A DNA stretch of 64,000 bases from Heterohyrax brucei (Eukaryota; Chordata; Mammalia; Hyracoidea; Procaviidae), in assembly GCA_028571685.1 (NCBI GenBank), contig CM053164.1:37994501-38058500 (forward strand), in the 5' to 3' direction. Made by a program: the position numbers and the translations under genes. Below are positions 1-9,622 of this stretch, piece by piece. The notes under the pieces were generated by a model, which saw only the letters and a program-made list of their open reading frames with translations, was not told the origin of the DNA and ran no database searches. Every line of letters starts with the position of its first letter. Positions within the stretch are counted from its first letter, which is position 1.

Positions 1-985
1 GCCTTCCAGGAGGGTCTGGCCACGCCTCATCCTTTATCCGCTGGAATATACTCCTTGCACGTAGTAAGAGCATGGTAAAAGGTGAAGCTGTTGTTTAGTG
101 GCAATGACTATTCTCTCTTCTTAGCATGGCATTTGAGGGCATTCCACTTCTGGACCTATTTTTAAGACTTCCAGTGTCAGTTAATAAAACTGCTCTAGAC
201 CGAGTGGGTGGGCTCTGAGTTTTGCTCATGCTGTTTCCCCCGCCTGGAATGCCCTCCTATTCTTTGCCAATACATTATTTATGTCCCCTCTCTATCTGAA
301 AGCAACTGGACTGAAATGACATTGTCTGCCCTCTGAAGTTCCAGCACATTGGCTCTCTGACTTGAGTGACACTCGGGCTCCCCTTTGTTAAGGCTGCCTT
401 GTGTCTGCATACGCTTTTACTCCAAGAGCGTCATGGAATCTCGAGACACGGATTGTGCATTCTATTACTCTTCATCTTTCACTACAGCTAACGCACCCAG
501 TGCGTTGGGTGTTGCACGTGTGCATGGATGAATATGTGAAATAACTTCCATGTCTTTTATCAGCTCCTCTGTATCAAAGTTCCAGCAGGAACAGAGCTGA
601 GCAAGGACAGAGAACGGTGCCTTTGTGTGTATGTTTCTTTAGTCCTAGGATTCCAAGTCTTTGAACAAAAAATTATTTCCATTTGACTTTGTGTTTGTAT
701 CCTGAAGAGAAATGAGGAAACTTAAAAAAAAAAGTTTATTTTAAATTAAATGAGTAGTACGTAAAATTTTCCATTGGAGAAGAAAATTCAAATAAAAACT
801 GAATCTCTGAGTGCCATCTGAGAGAACTTTCTGTGATGATGGGTATGTTCTGTGTGCTGTCCTGTGTGGTGGCCACTGAGCAGGCTAGTGTGCCTGAGGA
901 ACACAATTTTAAATTAAATTTAATTTAATGTTAATTAAATAACTACAAGTTCCTAGTGCCTACTATATTAGACCAAACTGAATAC
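1..985. other. intron 1, mostly unassigned sequence
   Basis: I see no gene. Bases 227-330 faintly resemble an L2 3' region, and 903-943 is an AT-only simple stretch made of 'aatttaa' words. The rest looks like ordinary intronic sequence. Confidence 0.4.
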
Positions 986-1105
986 CAGACCTTATAGGGT
1001 AGAACAGAACTGCCCCATGATTTTCAAGGAGTGCCTGGTGGGTTTGAACTGCCAACGTTTTGGTTAGCAATTGCAGCACTTAACCACTGCACCCCTGGGG
1101 TTCCT
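986..1105 (-). mobile_element. AfroSINE-type SINE, 3'-truncated
   Basis: The antisense body ('agaacagaactgcccca') and tRNA-derived head ('ggttagcaattgcagcactt', 'ccactgcacccctggggttcc') are present. The element's 3' part is missing at the left end. Confidence 0.8.
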
Positions 1106-1334
1106 GCTGTACTGGACAGTGCAGCTTAAGTTGTCCATTGCCTTCCCCCAGCCTCCCGCATGGAGGTAACCACTGCTGACAACGTGCTGTCTGTCCATAT
1201 GGATCTTTCTCTGCGTTCACAGCATATTTTACACACATATTTACATGAAGCCGAGTTGTTTGGCCTGCCTCGGTTTCACACTAATGGGCTCGTACCCACA
1301 TGTTCCGTGCCTTCCTTCCTAATTAACATACAAG

Positions 1335-1498
1335 TGAGCCCCTGGTGGCCTAGTGATTAAGTGCTACAGCTGCTAACCAAAAGATCAACCTGTTCCAACC
1401 CACCAGGCTCCTTTAAAACTCTATGGGACAGTTCTACCCTGTCCTCTAGGGTCACTATGAATTGAAATTGAGTTGGTGGCAACAGATTTGGTTTTAGG
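1335..1498 (+). mobile_element. AfroSINE-type SINE, short form
   Basis: The element is full length, about 164 bp: head 'gcccctggtggcctagtgat', then 'gctaaccaaaaga', body 'tatgggacagttctaccctg' and 3' end 'tgaattgaaattgagttgg'. The B-box equivalent is degenerate. Confidence 0.85.
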
Positions 1499-1516
1499 CG
1501 GGCAGGGGTTTATGAA

Positions 1517-1714
1517 GGAGCCCTGGTTGTTCAGTGGTTAAGCACTTGGCTGCTAACCAAAAGATTGGCAATTTGAACCCATCCAGCAGCTCTGCAGGAG
1601 AAAGCCCTGGCGATCTGCTTCTGTAAAGATTATAGCCTGCTAGAGAATCTTGCGGGGGCAGTTCTGCTCTGTCAACTGGGAGCCAAGCTGACTTAGTGGC
1701 ACCCAATAGCAACG
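1517..1714 (+). mobile_element. AfroSINE-type SINE, long form
   Basis: The head is 'ggagccctggttgttcagtg'. The extra segment that defines the long form ('ctgcttctgtaaagattata') lies at 1617-1636. The end is degenerate. It lies 18 bp after the preceding SINE in the same orientation. Confidence 0.8.
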
Positions 1715-1840
1715 TTTGGCAGAGCATGTCACTGCTTCACTCATGTCCACATGCTGCATGCAGTCCTTTGTGCCAGTTTCCCTCTCATTATTTAGACAGT
1801 CCTCTACTGATGAACATTTAGGTTATTTCGAGACAAAAAC

Positions 1841-2357
1841 CATCAAAGCCATCTCTTAGCTGCTTTCATGTAGGTGAGCAGCTGCCAATACTGACTAACA
1901 GAATTTCTGAACCGAGAGGAGGGAAGCTATGTGGATTCCACCCCTGGTTCTCCCACTCCTACTGCTTCTGGCCCTGCGTGCTCGAGTCCCTTGAGGCAGG
2001 GTCAGACTCTCCGGAAGTGCTAGCCTGTGTCCTAGATGTTGCTGTGGAGCTGTGAGTTTTTTGTCAGAAGCTGGCAGCTGAGTTCTACTCTGATCTCTGT
2101 TTTCCTTCCCCATGCTGAGAGGCAGGAACCTAGATTTTATCAAGCAGGCTATGACGGGTTCTGAAAATACTGAGACAGGAATAACAATTCAAAGATGACA
2201 GACATAGACAGCCTTCATCTGCCAGCCGTGTTAAATAAAAGCAGACTTAGAAAAATGTGAGAGGCTCAATGCCTCATTTTGACTTAAATTACTCTAACCT
2301 CATTACTCCCACTTTAGGGTACAAGAATAGCAGCAAAGTATAAGGTCACTGTGTTTA
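1841..2357. other. intron 1, nothing recognised
   Basis: I see no repeat, RNA gene or exon that I can support in this stretch. Confidence 0.3.
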
Positions 2358-2530
2358 AAACCCAGAAAACCAAACCCCTTGCCCTCAAGTTGATCCCAAC
2401 TCATAGCTGCCCTATAGAACAGAGTAGAACTGCCCCACAGGGTTTCAAAGGAGCTGCTGGTGGATTTGAACTGCTGACCTTTTCGTTAGCAGCTCTAGCT
2501 CTTAGCCCTTGGATTAAAAGGGTCATGTTT
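2358..2530 (-). mobile_element. AfroSINE-type SINE, short form
   Basis: Antisense copy: 'gaaaaccaaaccccttgccc' (element 3' end), 'acagagtagaactgcccc', and the head 'cgttagcagctctagctctt'. The head end is degenerate. Confidence 0.85.
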
Positions 2531-2737
2531 TGGTAGCACTGAGCATTAGGTGTTGAACAAGGAGTGAAACACAGACACTGTCATCTTGCACCAGTCACTC
2601 TTAAAGGGAGGCAGAGGAAGCTCAGGCCTTGGCACTGGTGGAGAAGCCACTGCAAATTCAAGTGCAAAGAAAAACACATTAGAAGAGAAACCATTGCCTG
2701 TTTCTGATGGTCACAGTTCCCCTGAGCCAAAGATTTT

Positions 2738-2903
2738 GGAACCCTGGTGATGCAGTGGTTATGAGCTATAGCTGCTCACCAAAAGGTTGGCAATTTGAAT
2801 CTACCACACAGTGCATGGAAACCCTATGGGACAGTTCTGCTCTGTCCTTTAGGGTCACTACAAGTCAGAATTGACTCAGTTAACAATGGGTTTGTATTTT
2901 GGT
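2738..2903 (+). mobile_element. AfroSINE-type SINE, short form
   Basis: Full length: 'ggaaccctggtgatgcagtg' at the 5' end and 'cagaattgactcagttaaca' near the 3' end. Confidence 0.88.
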
Positions 2904-3074
2904 GTTTGACGTGGAAATACAAAGTGTTAAGGAATTAGTAATGCCGGGCTGAGATGAGATGAGAAGGATGGTGGTGAACAGCAGGCTCCTGTTCGATGTG
3001 TCCAGCTGGTTCTGCCTTGGGGCTCCCTTATGTATAAAAGGACGGTACAGTGTCCAGTCCTGTGCCCTCGCATG

Positions 3075-3292
3075 GCTGCTGTATAACCAGTTGCCATCAA
3101 GTTGGTTCTGACGTAGGGTGACCCTGTTTATGTCACAGTAGAGCTCCACAGGTGCCCCACCGGGTCTTTAGGGGCTCCTTTTCAGTAGTAGATCACTAGG
3201 CCTTCCTTCTGACGTGCCTCTGGGTGGGCTTGAGCCTCCAGCCGCGTGGTTAGCAGCTGAGCATCTTATGTGCTTCACTACCCAGGACTGAG
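3075..3292 (-). mobile_element. AfroSINE-related SINE, third subtype
   Basis: Antisense copy. It carries the internal segment 'agtagatcactaggccttcc' and 'gcctctgggtgggcttgag', which the short form lacks. The ends are partly degraded. Confidence 0.75.
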
Positions 3293-3301
3293 AACAGCAG
3301 G

Positions 3302-3523
3302 TACAAAACCCAAAACTGAAGTCGCTGCCATTGAGTTGAATGTAGCTCCCAGCGACCCTATAGGACAGAGTAGAACTTCCCATGTAGGGTGTCCAAGGAA
3401 GTAATCTGTATGGAGGCAGACTGCTGCCCCACATCTTTCTCCCCTGGAGCAGCTGGTGTGTTCAAACTGCTGACCTTTTAGTTAGCAGCTGGGGGTACTC
3501 AATCATTGTGCCATCAGAGGTCC
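3302..3523 (-). mobile_element. AfroSINE-type SINE, long form
   Basis: Antisense copy immediately after the previous one. It has the long-form segment at 3400-3430 ('ggaggcagactgctgcccca') and the head 'agttagcagctgggggtac'. Confidence 0.8.
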
Positions 3524-4145
3524 TTGAACAGCAGGTAACATCCTTTAAATGGGAAATATTCGTCCAGCAACCAGGAGCAGGAGATATTTGTCAGGGATGG
3601 GCCCTGGCCCAAGAAAGAACTGAGGGAAGAAGAAAGGGAAAGTAGGAAGAGAGAAGGGGAGCAGAGGCGCAGAGGGGACAGGCCCAGTCCCTGAGGCTCA
3701 CTCAGAAGCTGTTAAAGTATATTTGAACATGCAATTTGAAAAACAGATTCCAACTATTCATAGAAGGTGAATGGAACTGAAAACAAAGGCCAAAATTCCT
3801 GTAGTTGAATACTGCAACTAATGAAGCTATTTTCTGTGTATTCTCTATTCTAATTTAATCATAATCTTCATCATTTGGGCCCTACTGTGGCTAAAGTTTG
3901 GTATACACTTTTCTGTTTAAACACTCTATCCTAGGCATTTTTCCGTGTTACCTAGTCTTCCAAATTATGCCAGTGAGGTTTGCACTTAAATTATTTACTC
4001 AAATATGTTTCAGCCAGCTGGCTCAGTTTCACTCTGAATTTCTTTGTTTACAAACATCACAATGAGTGTGTGTCCTGTGCCTGTGATTAGTAGAAATCTA
4101 GAAAATAGATTTCTATTTCCATCTCTTGTTTTCCTTCATTTTTAA
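3524..4145. other. intron 1, nothing recognised
   Basis: This stretch includes a purine-rich segment at 3600-3680 (AG-rich, 'gaagaagaaagggaaag'). No gene is visible. Confidence 0.3.
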
Positions 4146-4149
4146 TCAG

Positions 4150-5110
4150 CTGTGCTGCGCATTGACTTCACTGGGCCGTGCTCAGACTCTGGCCCCAGTC
4201 TGCTTTCTCACAGCGGGCTTATGTCACAACTTACACATCCCTCTGGTGATGGAATCTGGGTACAGTCATTCCATGGTGGGCTGGTGTCTCTCATGAAGTT
4301 TCCAGGACCATGGGATGCCAAAAACATGGTTGACAGGAATATCCACATGTGTGTCACTGGTCTCAAGCTTTTGGCTTCTTCATCCCTCTCTGTGCCATCG
4401 GCCGTGGCTTTGTAGGTTGCGCTTACTCGGGGTTGGGCCCGTGTGGTTGTTCCTTTCTCTTCCCTTTGGCACCGCCTGGGTCTGGCCCATGTGTTTTTGA
4501 GCCTTGGTTTCAGTTTGTGCTCTTTCTTTCTCTCTTTTTTTTTCAAACTGGTGCTTTAAGTGATGGTTCACAGAGCAAATTAGTTCATTAGTGAACAGTT
4601 AATACATGTATTGTTATGTGACATTGGTTAGCAACCCACAATGTGTCAGCATCCTCTTCTCAACCTTGATTCCCTGTTGCCAGCTTTCCAGTTCCCTTCT
4701 GCCTTCTCATCCTTGCCCCTAGGTTGGTGTGCCCATGTAGTCTCGTTTTCTTTTATGGGCCTGTCTAATATATGGCTGAAGGTGAGCTTCAGGAATGACT
4801 TCATCACTGAGTTAAAAGGGTGTCTGGAGCCATACTTTCAGCGTTTCTCTCATCTCTGTCAGACTTGTAAGTGTAGTCTTTTTTGTGAGTTGGAATTTTG
4901 TTATATATACATCTTTCTCCAGCCCTTTCTGGAACCCTGTCTTGTGATCCCTATGGAGAAGTTGTTGGTGGTAGCCCCTGGTTGAGCTGGACTCAGTCTG
5001 GTGGAGGCTGTGGGAGTTGTGGTCCTTTAGTGTTGGTTCTCTTGATGGCCTGCCTTCTCTTGTTCCGTTTCCAAACTCATATTCAGCTAGATAGCACAGC
5101 CAGACTACTC
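4150..5110. mobile_element. probable interspersed repeat, unassigned family
   Basis: The sequence is moderately T-rich and has the texture of a mammalian repeat, with a T-run at 4535-4544 followed by 'caaactggtgctttaag'. I cannot name the family with confidence; an L1-derived antisense copy is my best guess. Confidence 0.35.
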
Positions 5111-5114
5111 TGAC

Positions 5115-5285
5115 TACTCTTTCTCATTCACTACCTTCATCCTGTCACACCTCTTTGTCAAAAAGCTTCAAATAGCTCCTTCTCATCTGCAGAAAGACGA
5201 AGTTCCTTACTGTCCAGCCTTACCCCCCTACAGCCTCTGCTTGCAACCTTCTCATTTCCTGTCCCTGAATAGACAATTCAAAATC
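5115..5285 (+). mobile_element. L2-like fragment
   Basis: It shows the L2 order 'cctgtcacacctctttgtc', 'caaatagctccttctcatct' and 'agttccttactgtccagcc'. Diverged and old. Confidence 0.55.
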
Positions 5286-5289
5286 TTCA

Positions 5290-5520
5290 GTCTTAAAAAT
5301 ATTAATACCTTTTGACCTGATTTCTGGAAATTCATCTAAGGAAATAGTCCAGAAAATGAAAGAAATTGTACAATAGGCTTATTCATCCCAAACATTATTT
5401 TTAATAACAAAAAAAAATGAAAATAGGGTGAATGTCAAATAACATGGAAGAAGCTCAGTAAATGATTGTGTATCTATTTGCTGAAATTTTTAATAGGCAT
5501 TAAGAATGATAATTACACTG
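5290..5520 (+). mobile_element. old L1 ORF2-region fragment
   Basis: The order of phrases ('ctgatttctggaaattcatc', 'aaggaaatagtccagaaa', 'ggcattaagaatgataatta') matches the 3' part of ORF2 in old L1 families. Confidence 0.6.
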
Positions 5521-5569
5521 ATTACCGAGCAGCAAGCAAATGCTTATGAAATAGAACAAAGGGGACCAG

Positions 5570-5690
5570 ATCACGCTCATTTACGGAGCACCAGCTTGCA
5601 CTCGATGTTTTACTTACCTCCCACAGATGAGGAAACCAGCAGCAGGCTCAGGTAACTTATCTGAGGTCCTGTAGCTCATAATCTCAGTTT
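5570..5690 (+). mobile_element. MIR-like SINE relic
   Basis: 'cacagatgaggaaaccagca' and 'ggtaacttatctgaggtcct' correspond to the MIR core. Confidence 0.6.
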
Positions 5691-5733
5691 TGCTTATTCC
5701 TAGTGTTCCCATTCTTTCCATGCTATAATTAGT

Positions 5734-5900
5734 ATGGAGCCCTGGTGGCACGATGGGTAAACCTATAGATGCTAACTGCAAGGTTGGCCGTTCAGATCTA
5801 CTGGCTGCTCATTGGAGACTGTGTGGGACCATTCTACTCTGTCCTGTAGGGTTGCTGTAAGTTGGAATAGACTCAATGGCAATGGGTTTGGCTTGGTTTT
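5734..5900 (+). mobile_element. AfroSINE-type SINE, short form
   Basis: Full length, from 'ggagccctggtggcacgatg' to 'ggcaatgggtttggcttgg'. The 3' end retains the RTE-like 'ggaatagactcaatggca'. Confidence 0.87.
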
Positions 5901-6164
5901 GATTGTCTCTGGTATGATTATATTTTCTGTTTGGAGTGACAGTGTTGAGACTCATTCTCTAAAAATTGTTTGCTATGTATGTTATTGAAGCTAGTCAGTG
6001 GTTTTGTTGAATGCCCACGGTACACTGTGAGCTGGTGCCAGGTACTGTTGAGGATCTCCTGGGCAAGCTTGGCATCCAAAACCACTTCTGCTTGCCTCCC
6101 TTTGCTCAACAGTTTCTCTTGCCCACATTGCCCTCCTCCTCTCTTTCTCCTGCTAGGCCTGCGT

Positions 6165-6525
6165 CCTTGAAGGTTCTGCCTAAATTCTACTGCCCTTCCA
6201 AAGTCTTCCTTAACCGACCCAGCCTAAGGAGCATGCACCCTCCTTTGAATTACTAAAGCAGACAAACAGAAAAACCAAGCCAGTTGCCTTGCAGTCAGTT
6301 CCAAATCGCGGCGATCCCCTGTGCTCCGTGGAGAGTTTAAGGGTTGCTCTAGCAAGTAAAAGTTTCTGTGAGAAACATGAGTACACCAAGGCTGGCTTCC
6401 ATTTATTTACTGATTATGACTTTTCTTTCAAACTAGACTGTAAGAGCCCTGAAAGCCAGACCTGTGTGTTATAAGTGCTGTATAGCTCCATATTGCCTTG
6501 GCACAGTGGGCAGCACGTGTATTGA
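6165..6525 (+). mobile_element. L2-like fragment split by a SINE fragment
   Basis: The 5' piece (6165-6255) and the 3' piece (6400-6520, 'ctgtaagagccctgaaagcc') flank a SINE remnant at 6262-6395. Confidence 0.45.
6262..6395 (-). mobile_element. AfroSINE-type fragment
   Basis: 'aaaaaccaagccagttgcct' and 'cggcgatcccctgtgctcc' match the antisense 3' part of the SINE. The remainder is degraded. Confidence 0.5.
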
Positions 6526-6529
6526 CAAA

Positions 6530-6985
6530 CCTTATTTCTGCCTCAAGTGGCAGCCAACCTAGTGTGGAGCTGTTGTTCCCTTGGAGGGCTGGTAGGACAG
6601 GCTCTGGTGTGGTGCTGGCTGCTCTGTGCCCTGTGGACAGATAGACCAGACTCCTTCGTCAAGGCCCTCCCCAGTGCCACTTCCTTTCAAAGGAAATGTC
6701 TTTGTCTTCCTTATATACCAAACTTTTTCCCTAGCTTTTTGCATTGCAATAATTATAGATGCACAGAAAGTTGCAAGGAAAGGCACCTGGGGAAGGAGGT
6801 GTCCTTTACATTCATTTTGATAAAATAAGTTTAATAATTCTTAGTGATTTCTGTTATGCTTTAAGGTGCCAATGGGAACTGGAATTTAGAACTGAAGAGG
6901 ATTTTATAATTCAGTAGAGAGCTAAACTTAGGGAGAGAATTAGAATTTAATTTCTTTTTCTTTTCCACCCCCCAATAAAAAGTTT
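6530..6985. other. intron 1, nothing recognised
   Basis: I see no supported feature. Confidence 0.3.
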
Positions 6986-7188
6986 TTGGAAAACCAAGCT
7001 GGTTGCCTTGGAATGGATTCCAACTCGTGGCGACCCCGTGCCTGTCAGAGCAGGTCCATGCTCCGTGTGGGTTTCAGTGGCTGCTTTTTCAGAAGTCAAT
7101 CAGCAGGCCACTCTCCCAAGCCATCTCGGAGTGGGCTGCAGACTCCCACCTTTTAGTTTGCAGGCAAGCGAGTTAGTCGTTTGCACCC
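6986..7188 (-). mobile_element. AfroSINE-related SINE, third subtype
   Basis: Antisense copy with 'aaaccaagctggttgccttg', 'ggcgaccccgtgcc' and 'cagaagtcaatcagcaggcc'. Confidence 0.75.
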
Positions 7189-7384
7189 AACGTTGTCAAG
7201 TCGATTCTGACTCACAGCAATCTTGTCGGACAGAGTAGAACTGCTCCATGGGGTTTCTAAGGCTGTAGCCTTTACAAAAACAGCAAACTGCCACATCCTT
7301 CTCTCACAGAACTGCGGGTGCTTTCGAACCACTGACTTTTTGGTTAGCAGCTGAGCACTTTAACTACTGCACCACTAGTGCTCC
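7189..7384 (-). mobile_element. AfroSINE-type SINE, long form
   Basis: Antisense copy directly abutting the previous one: 'gtcaagtcgattctgactca', the long-form segment 'ggctgtagcctttacaaaaa', and the head 'ggttagcagctgagcacttt'. Confidence 0.85.
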
Positions 7385-7604
7385 GTGTGTAAGTAGAGCT
7401 CAGTATCCGTCCTGAAAACTTGATATTGTTACCATCTACACAGCCAGTTCAGACTGCACCAGTTACATACACTTTTTAAAAAAATAATTCGTCCCAGCAG
7501 TTGTCTTTTTGAGTTGAGTACCTTTTCTTCCCGTTTCCTGTCTGTCGTATTTACTCTCATCTCACGTCTTTATTCGCACAGTTGCTCTGAAGTCATAGGG
7601 CCTT

Positions 7605-7715
7605 CTGGCTCTCTCCCTGGCTGTTTCTCAGCCCGCTGTGATCTTGAGCAAATTAACTAACATCTCTGAACTCTGGTTTTCACATCTGAAAAGTGAAAAT
7701 ACCAGACTTACGGGA
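7605..7715 (-). mobile_element. MIR-like SINE relic
   Basis: 'gatcttgagcaaattaacta', 'catctctgaactctggttt' and 'catctgaaaagtgaaaatac' follow the reverse of MIR. Confidence 0.55.
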
Positions 7716-7771
7716 TTTTTTTGTTTGTTTTAAATGGAAACTGCTTCATTTAGGTGCTGCTACATAATAGG

Positions 7772-8257
7772 TGTCATGATTTGAATTGTGTCCCCCCAAA
7801 AATGTGTGCAGCCACGTGGCTGGGATATGGTTCCCAGTATCTTGGAAATGTCCTCCATTGTGTGTATGTTAAAGGATTAGGGTGGGGCTGTGAATTCCTG
7901 CTGTGGGGGAAGTTTCCCTGGAGTATGGCTTGCCCCACCCTTAATGCTTTTAGCTTGCAAGGAATAAAAGGAAAAAGAACCAAGGACAATTTGAGAACCT
8001 CGCTACCATCAAGCAAGCAGCACCGGGAGCAGAGCGCGTCGTTCAGACCAGAGGTTCTTGCGTTAGGATACTCCCTGGACAATGACTGATGCAATACCGG
8101 ACTTTCCTCCAGAGCCGACAAGGGGAAAGTCTTTCCCTGGAGCGGACACCCTGAATATGGACTTGCAACCTACTGGACTGTGTAAGAATAAATCTTTCTT
8201 TGTTAAAGCCATCCACTCTGTGGTATTTCTGTTAGAGCAGCCTAGCTGACTAGAACA
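7772..8257 (+). mobile_element. solo LTR, family A copy 1
   Basis: It begins TGTCATG and ends AGAACA, with a perfect 5-bp target duplication 'atagg' at 7767-7771 and 8258-8262. An AATAAA signal is at about 8188. The body is shared with the copies at 16581 and 41491. No retroviral internal sequence flanks it, so it is a solo LTR. It lacks about 13 bp near 7868 that the other two copies have. It is an old endogenous retroviral LTR, non-coding; a 5-bp duplication fits ERVL-type or class I elements. Confidence 0.88.
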
Positions 8258-8525
8258 ATAGGCACTCAGGGAATGTTGGTATTTTTTCCTCCCTCTCCCT
8301 ACAGAGAGACCCCTCTTTTTTCTCACAATACAATGGAATCGTTCCTTTCAAAGAATGTTCAAAATTGATCACCTCGAATACTTTCCCATCCCATCTGTCT
8401 TAACCCCAGGGATCCAGCTCTGTGTGTGTAAGATTTAATCAGTACGATCTTGATTAGCTGTCCCGTGTTCCTGTTTACTATATTGTCATTTCTGTTTTTA
8501 TTTATCAACCTTATAAGGCATTCAA

Positions 8526-8690
8526 GAAGCCCTGGTGATACAGTGGTTAAGTGCTCAGCTGCTAACCAAAAAGTCAGGAGTCTACTGCCATAAGGATCAG
8601 AGCCCGGGAATCCCTATGGGGCAAGTCTGTTTTGTCGTGTAGGGCTGTGTGAATCAGAATTAATTCAATGGTACCCAACAACAAGAGCAA
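8526..8690 (+). mobile_element. AfroSINE-type SINE
   Basis: Head 'agaagccctggtgatacagt', degenerate middle, and 3' end 'caatggtacccaacaacaag'. The end resembles the RTE tail more than the usual SINE tail. Confidence 0.8.
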
Positions 8691-8729
8691 AGGCCTCCGT
8701 TATTTCCCTTTGTTAGTCAACACAATAGA

Positions 8730-8855
8730 TAAAGGCCTAGGCTGGGTGTCATCTGTAAATCAAGGGTGATGATATCAATCTCACAGACTTGAGAAGGTTA
8801 AGTGAAATAATACAGGTCAACACTTAGCGGGCTGCACGGCACAGACTGGCTCAGA
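8730..8855 (-). mobile_element. MIR-like SINE relic
   Basis: 'catctgtaaatcaagggtga', 'tgagaaggttaagtgaaata' and 'caacacttagcgggctgc' follow the reverse of MIR. Confidence 0.5.
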
Positions 8856-8959
8856 AATTGTGAGCTGCTGCTGGCCATAGTGACAGTGCCTTAGTTGTGT
8901 TTCCAAGGGGCATTTGGTCCTTGGGCCTCCAAAAGATGATGGTGTGTTGGTATGGATTT

Positions 8960-9190
8960 AGGTTTCTTTTCTTCTTTTTCCGGTTCAATGGTTTTTACGT
9001 GTACAGTTCAGTGACACTGACTGCACCCATCATATTGTGCACCTGTCACCACTACCCACTTCCAAATTATCACACCACCCTTTAACAGATTCTCAATACC
9101 TCTGAGCGGTGACTGCCTGTTTCCCCCTCCCTCCCATCCCTGGTGACCACTAATTGGATTTAGATTTTATCATAGCTATTTGTGCTTCGT
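8960..9190 (-). mobile_element. old L1 3' fragment
   Basis: 'ggtttttacgtgtacagttc', 'caccactacccacttccaa' and 'ccatccctggtgaccactaa' are the reverse of an L1 3' region. A related copy is at 58390. Confidence 0.6.
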
Positions 9191-9199
9191 TCTCCAAGA

Positions 9200-9560
9200 A
9201 TAAAATTAATATGAAAGACTTTAAGGACCAGTCGTTTTGTCTGCCCTAGTGATTTTAATTGAGGAGAAAAGACAAGTCTGTTTTAGTTATCTGGACCATA
9301 GTAACCCCAGCAGTCGGCAGATGCAGTCGTTGATGAAGGGCTGTTGTATTGCAGATTTAGAAACAACTAGGGTAATTTAATTGAAAATATGCACTTTCAA
9401 GTTGTCTTTAATCAAAAAAAAAATTGTTTTCCAAATTATGTTAGATATCATCTTTGTCGCTACCCACAAAAAAAGATTGGTGCCTTCTCTGGAAGTAGTT
9501 TGGTTTATCCTAACACTGTGTAGAGCTAAAGGAAATTGTATATTAAAAGTATCCATAAAA
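9200..9560. other. intron 1, nothing recognised
   Basis: AT-rich sequence without a supported feature. Confidence 0.3.
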
Positions 9561-9622
9561 TGGAAACCCTGGTAACATAGTAGTTAAGAGCTACAGCTGG
9601 TAATCAAAAGGTCAGAAATTCA
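9561..9622 (+). mobile_element. AfroSINE-type head fragment
   Basis: Only the tRNA-derived head is present ('ggaaaccctggtaacatagt' to 'caaaaggtcagaaattcat'). It abuts the L1 that starts at about 9623. Confidence 0.75.

Larger units (their letters stand above)
1145..1840 (-). mobile_element. old L1 3' fragment split by two SINEs
   Basis: Bases 1160-1260 and 1715-1835 resemble the reverse of an L1 3' region; the clearest part is 'actgatgaacatttaggtt' near 1808. Two SINEs (1335-1498 and 1517-1714) separate the pieces. The call rests on remembered L1 phrasing and is tentative. Confidence 0.45.
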
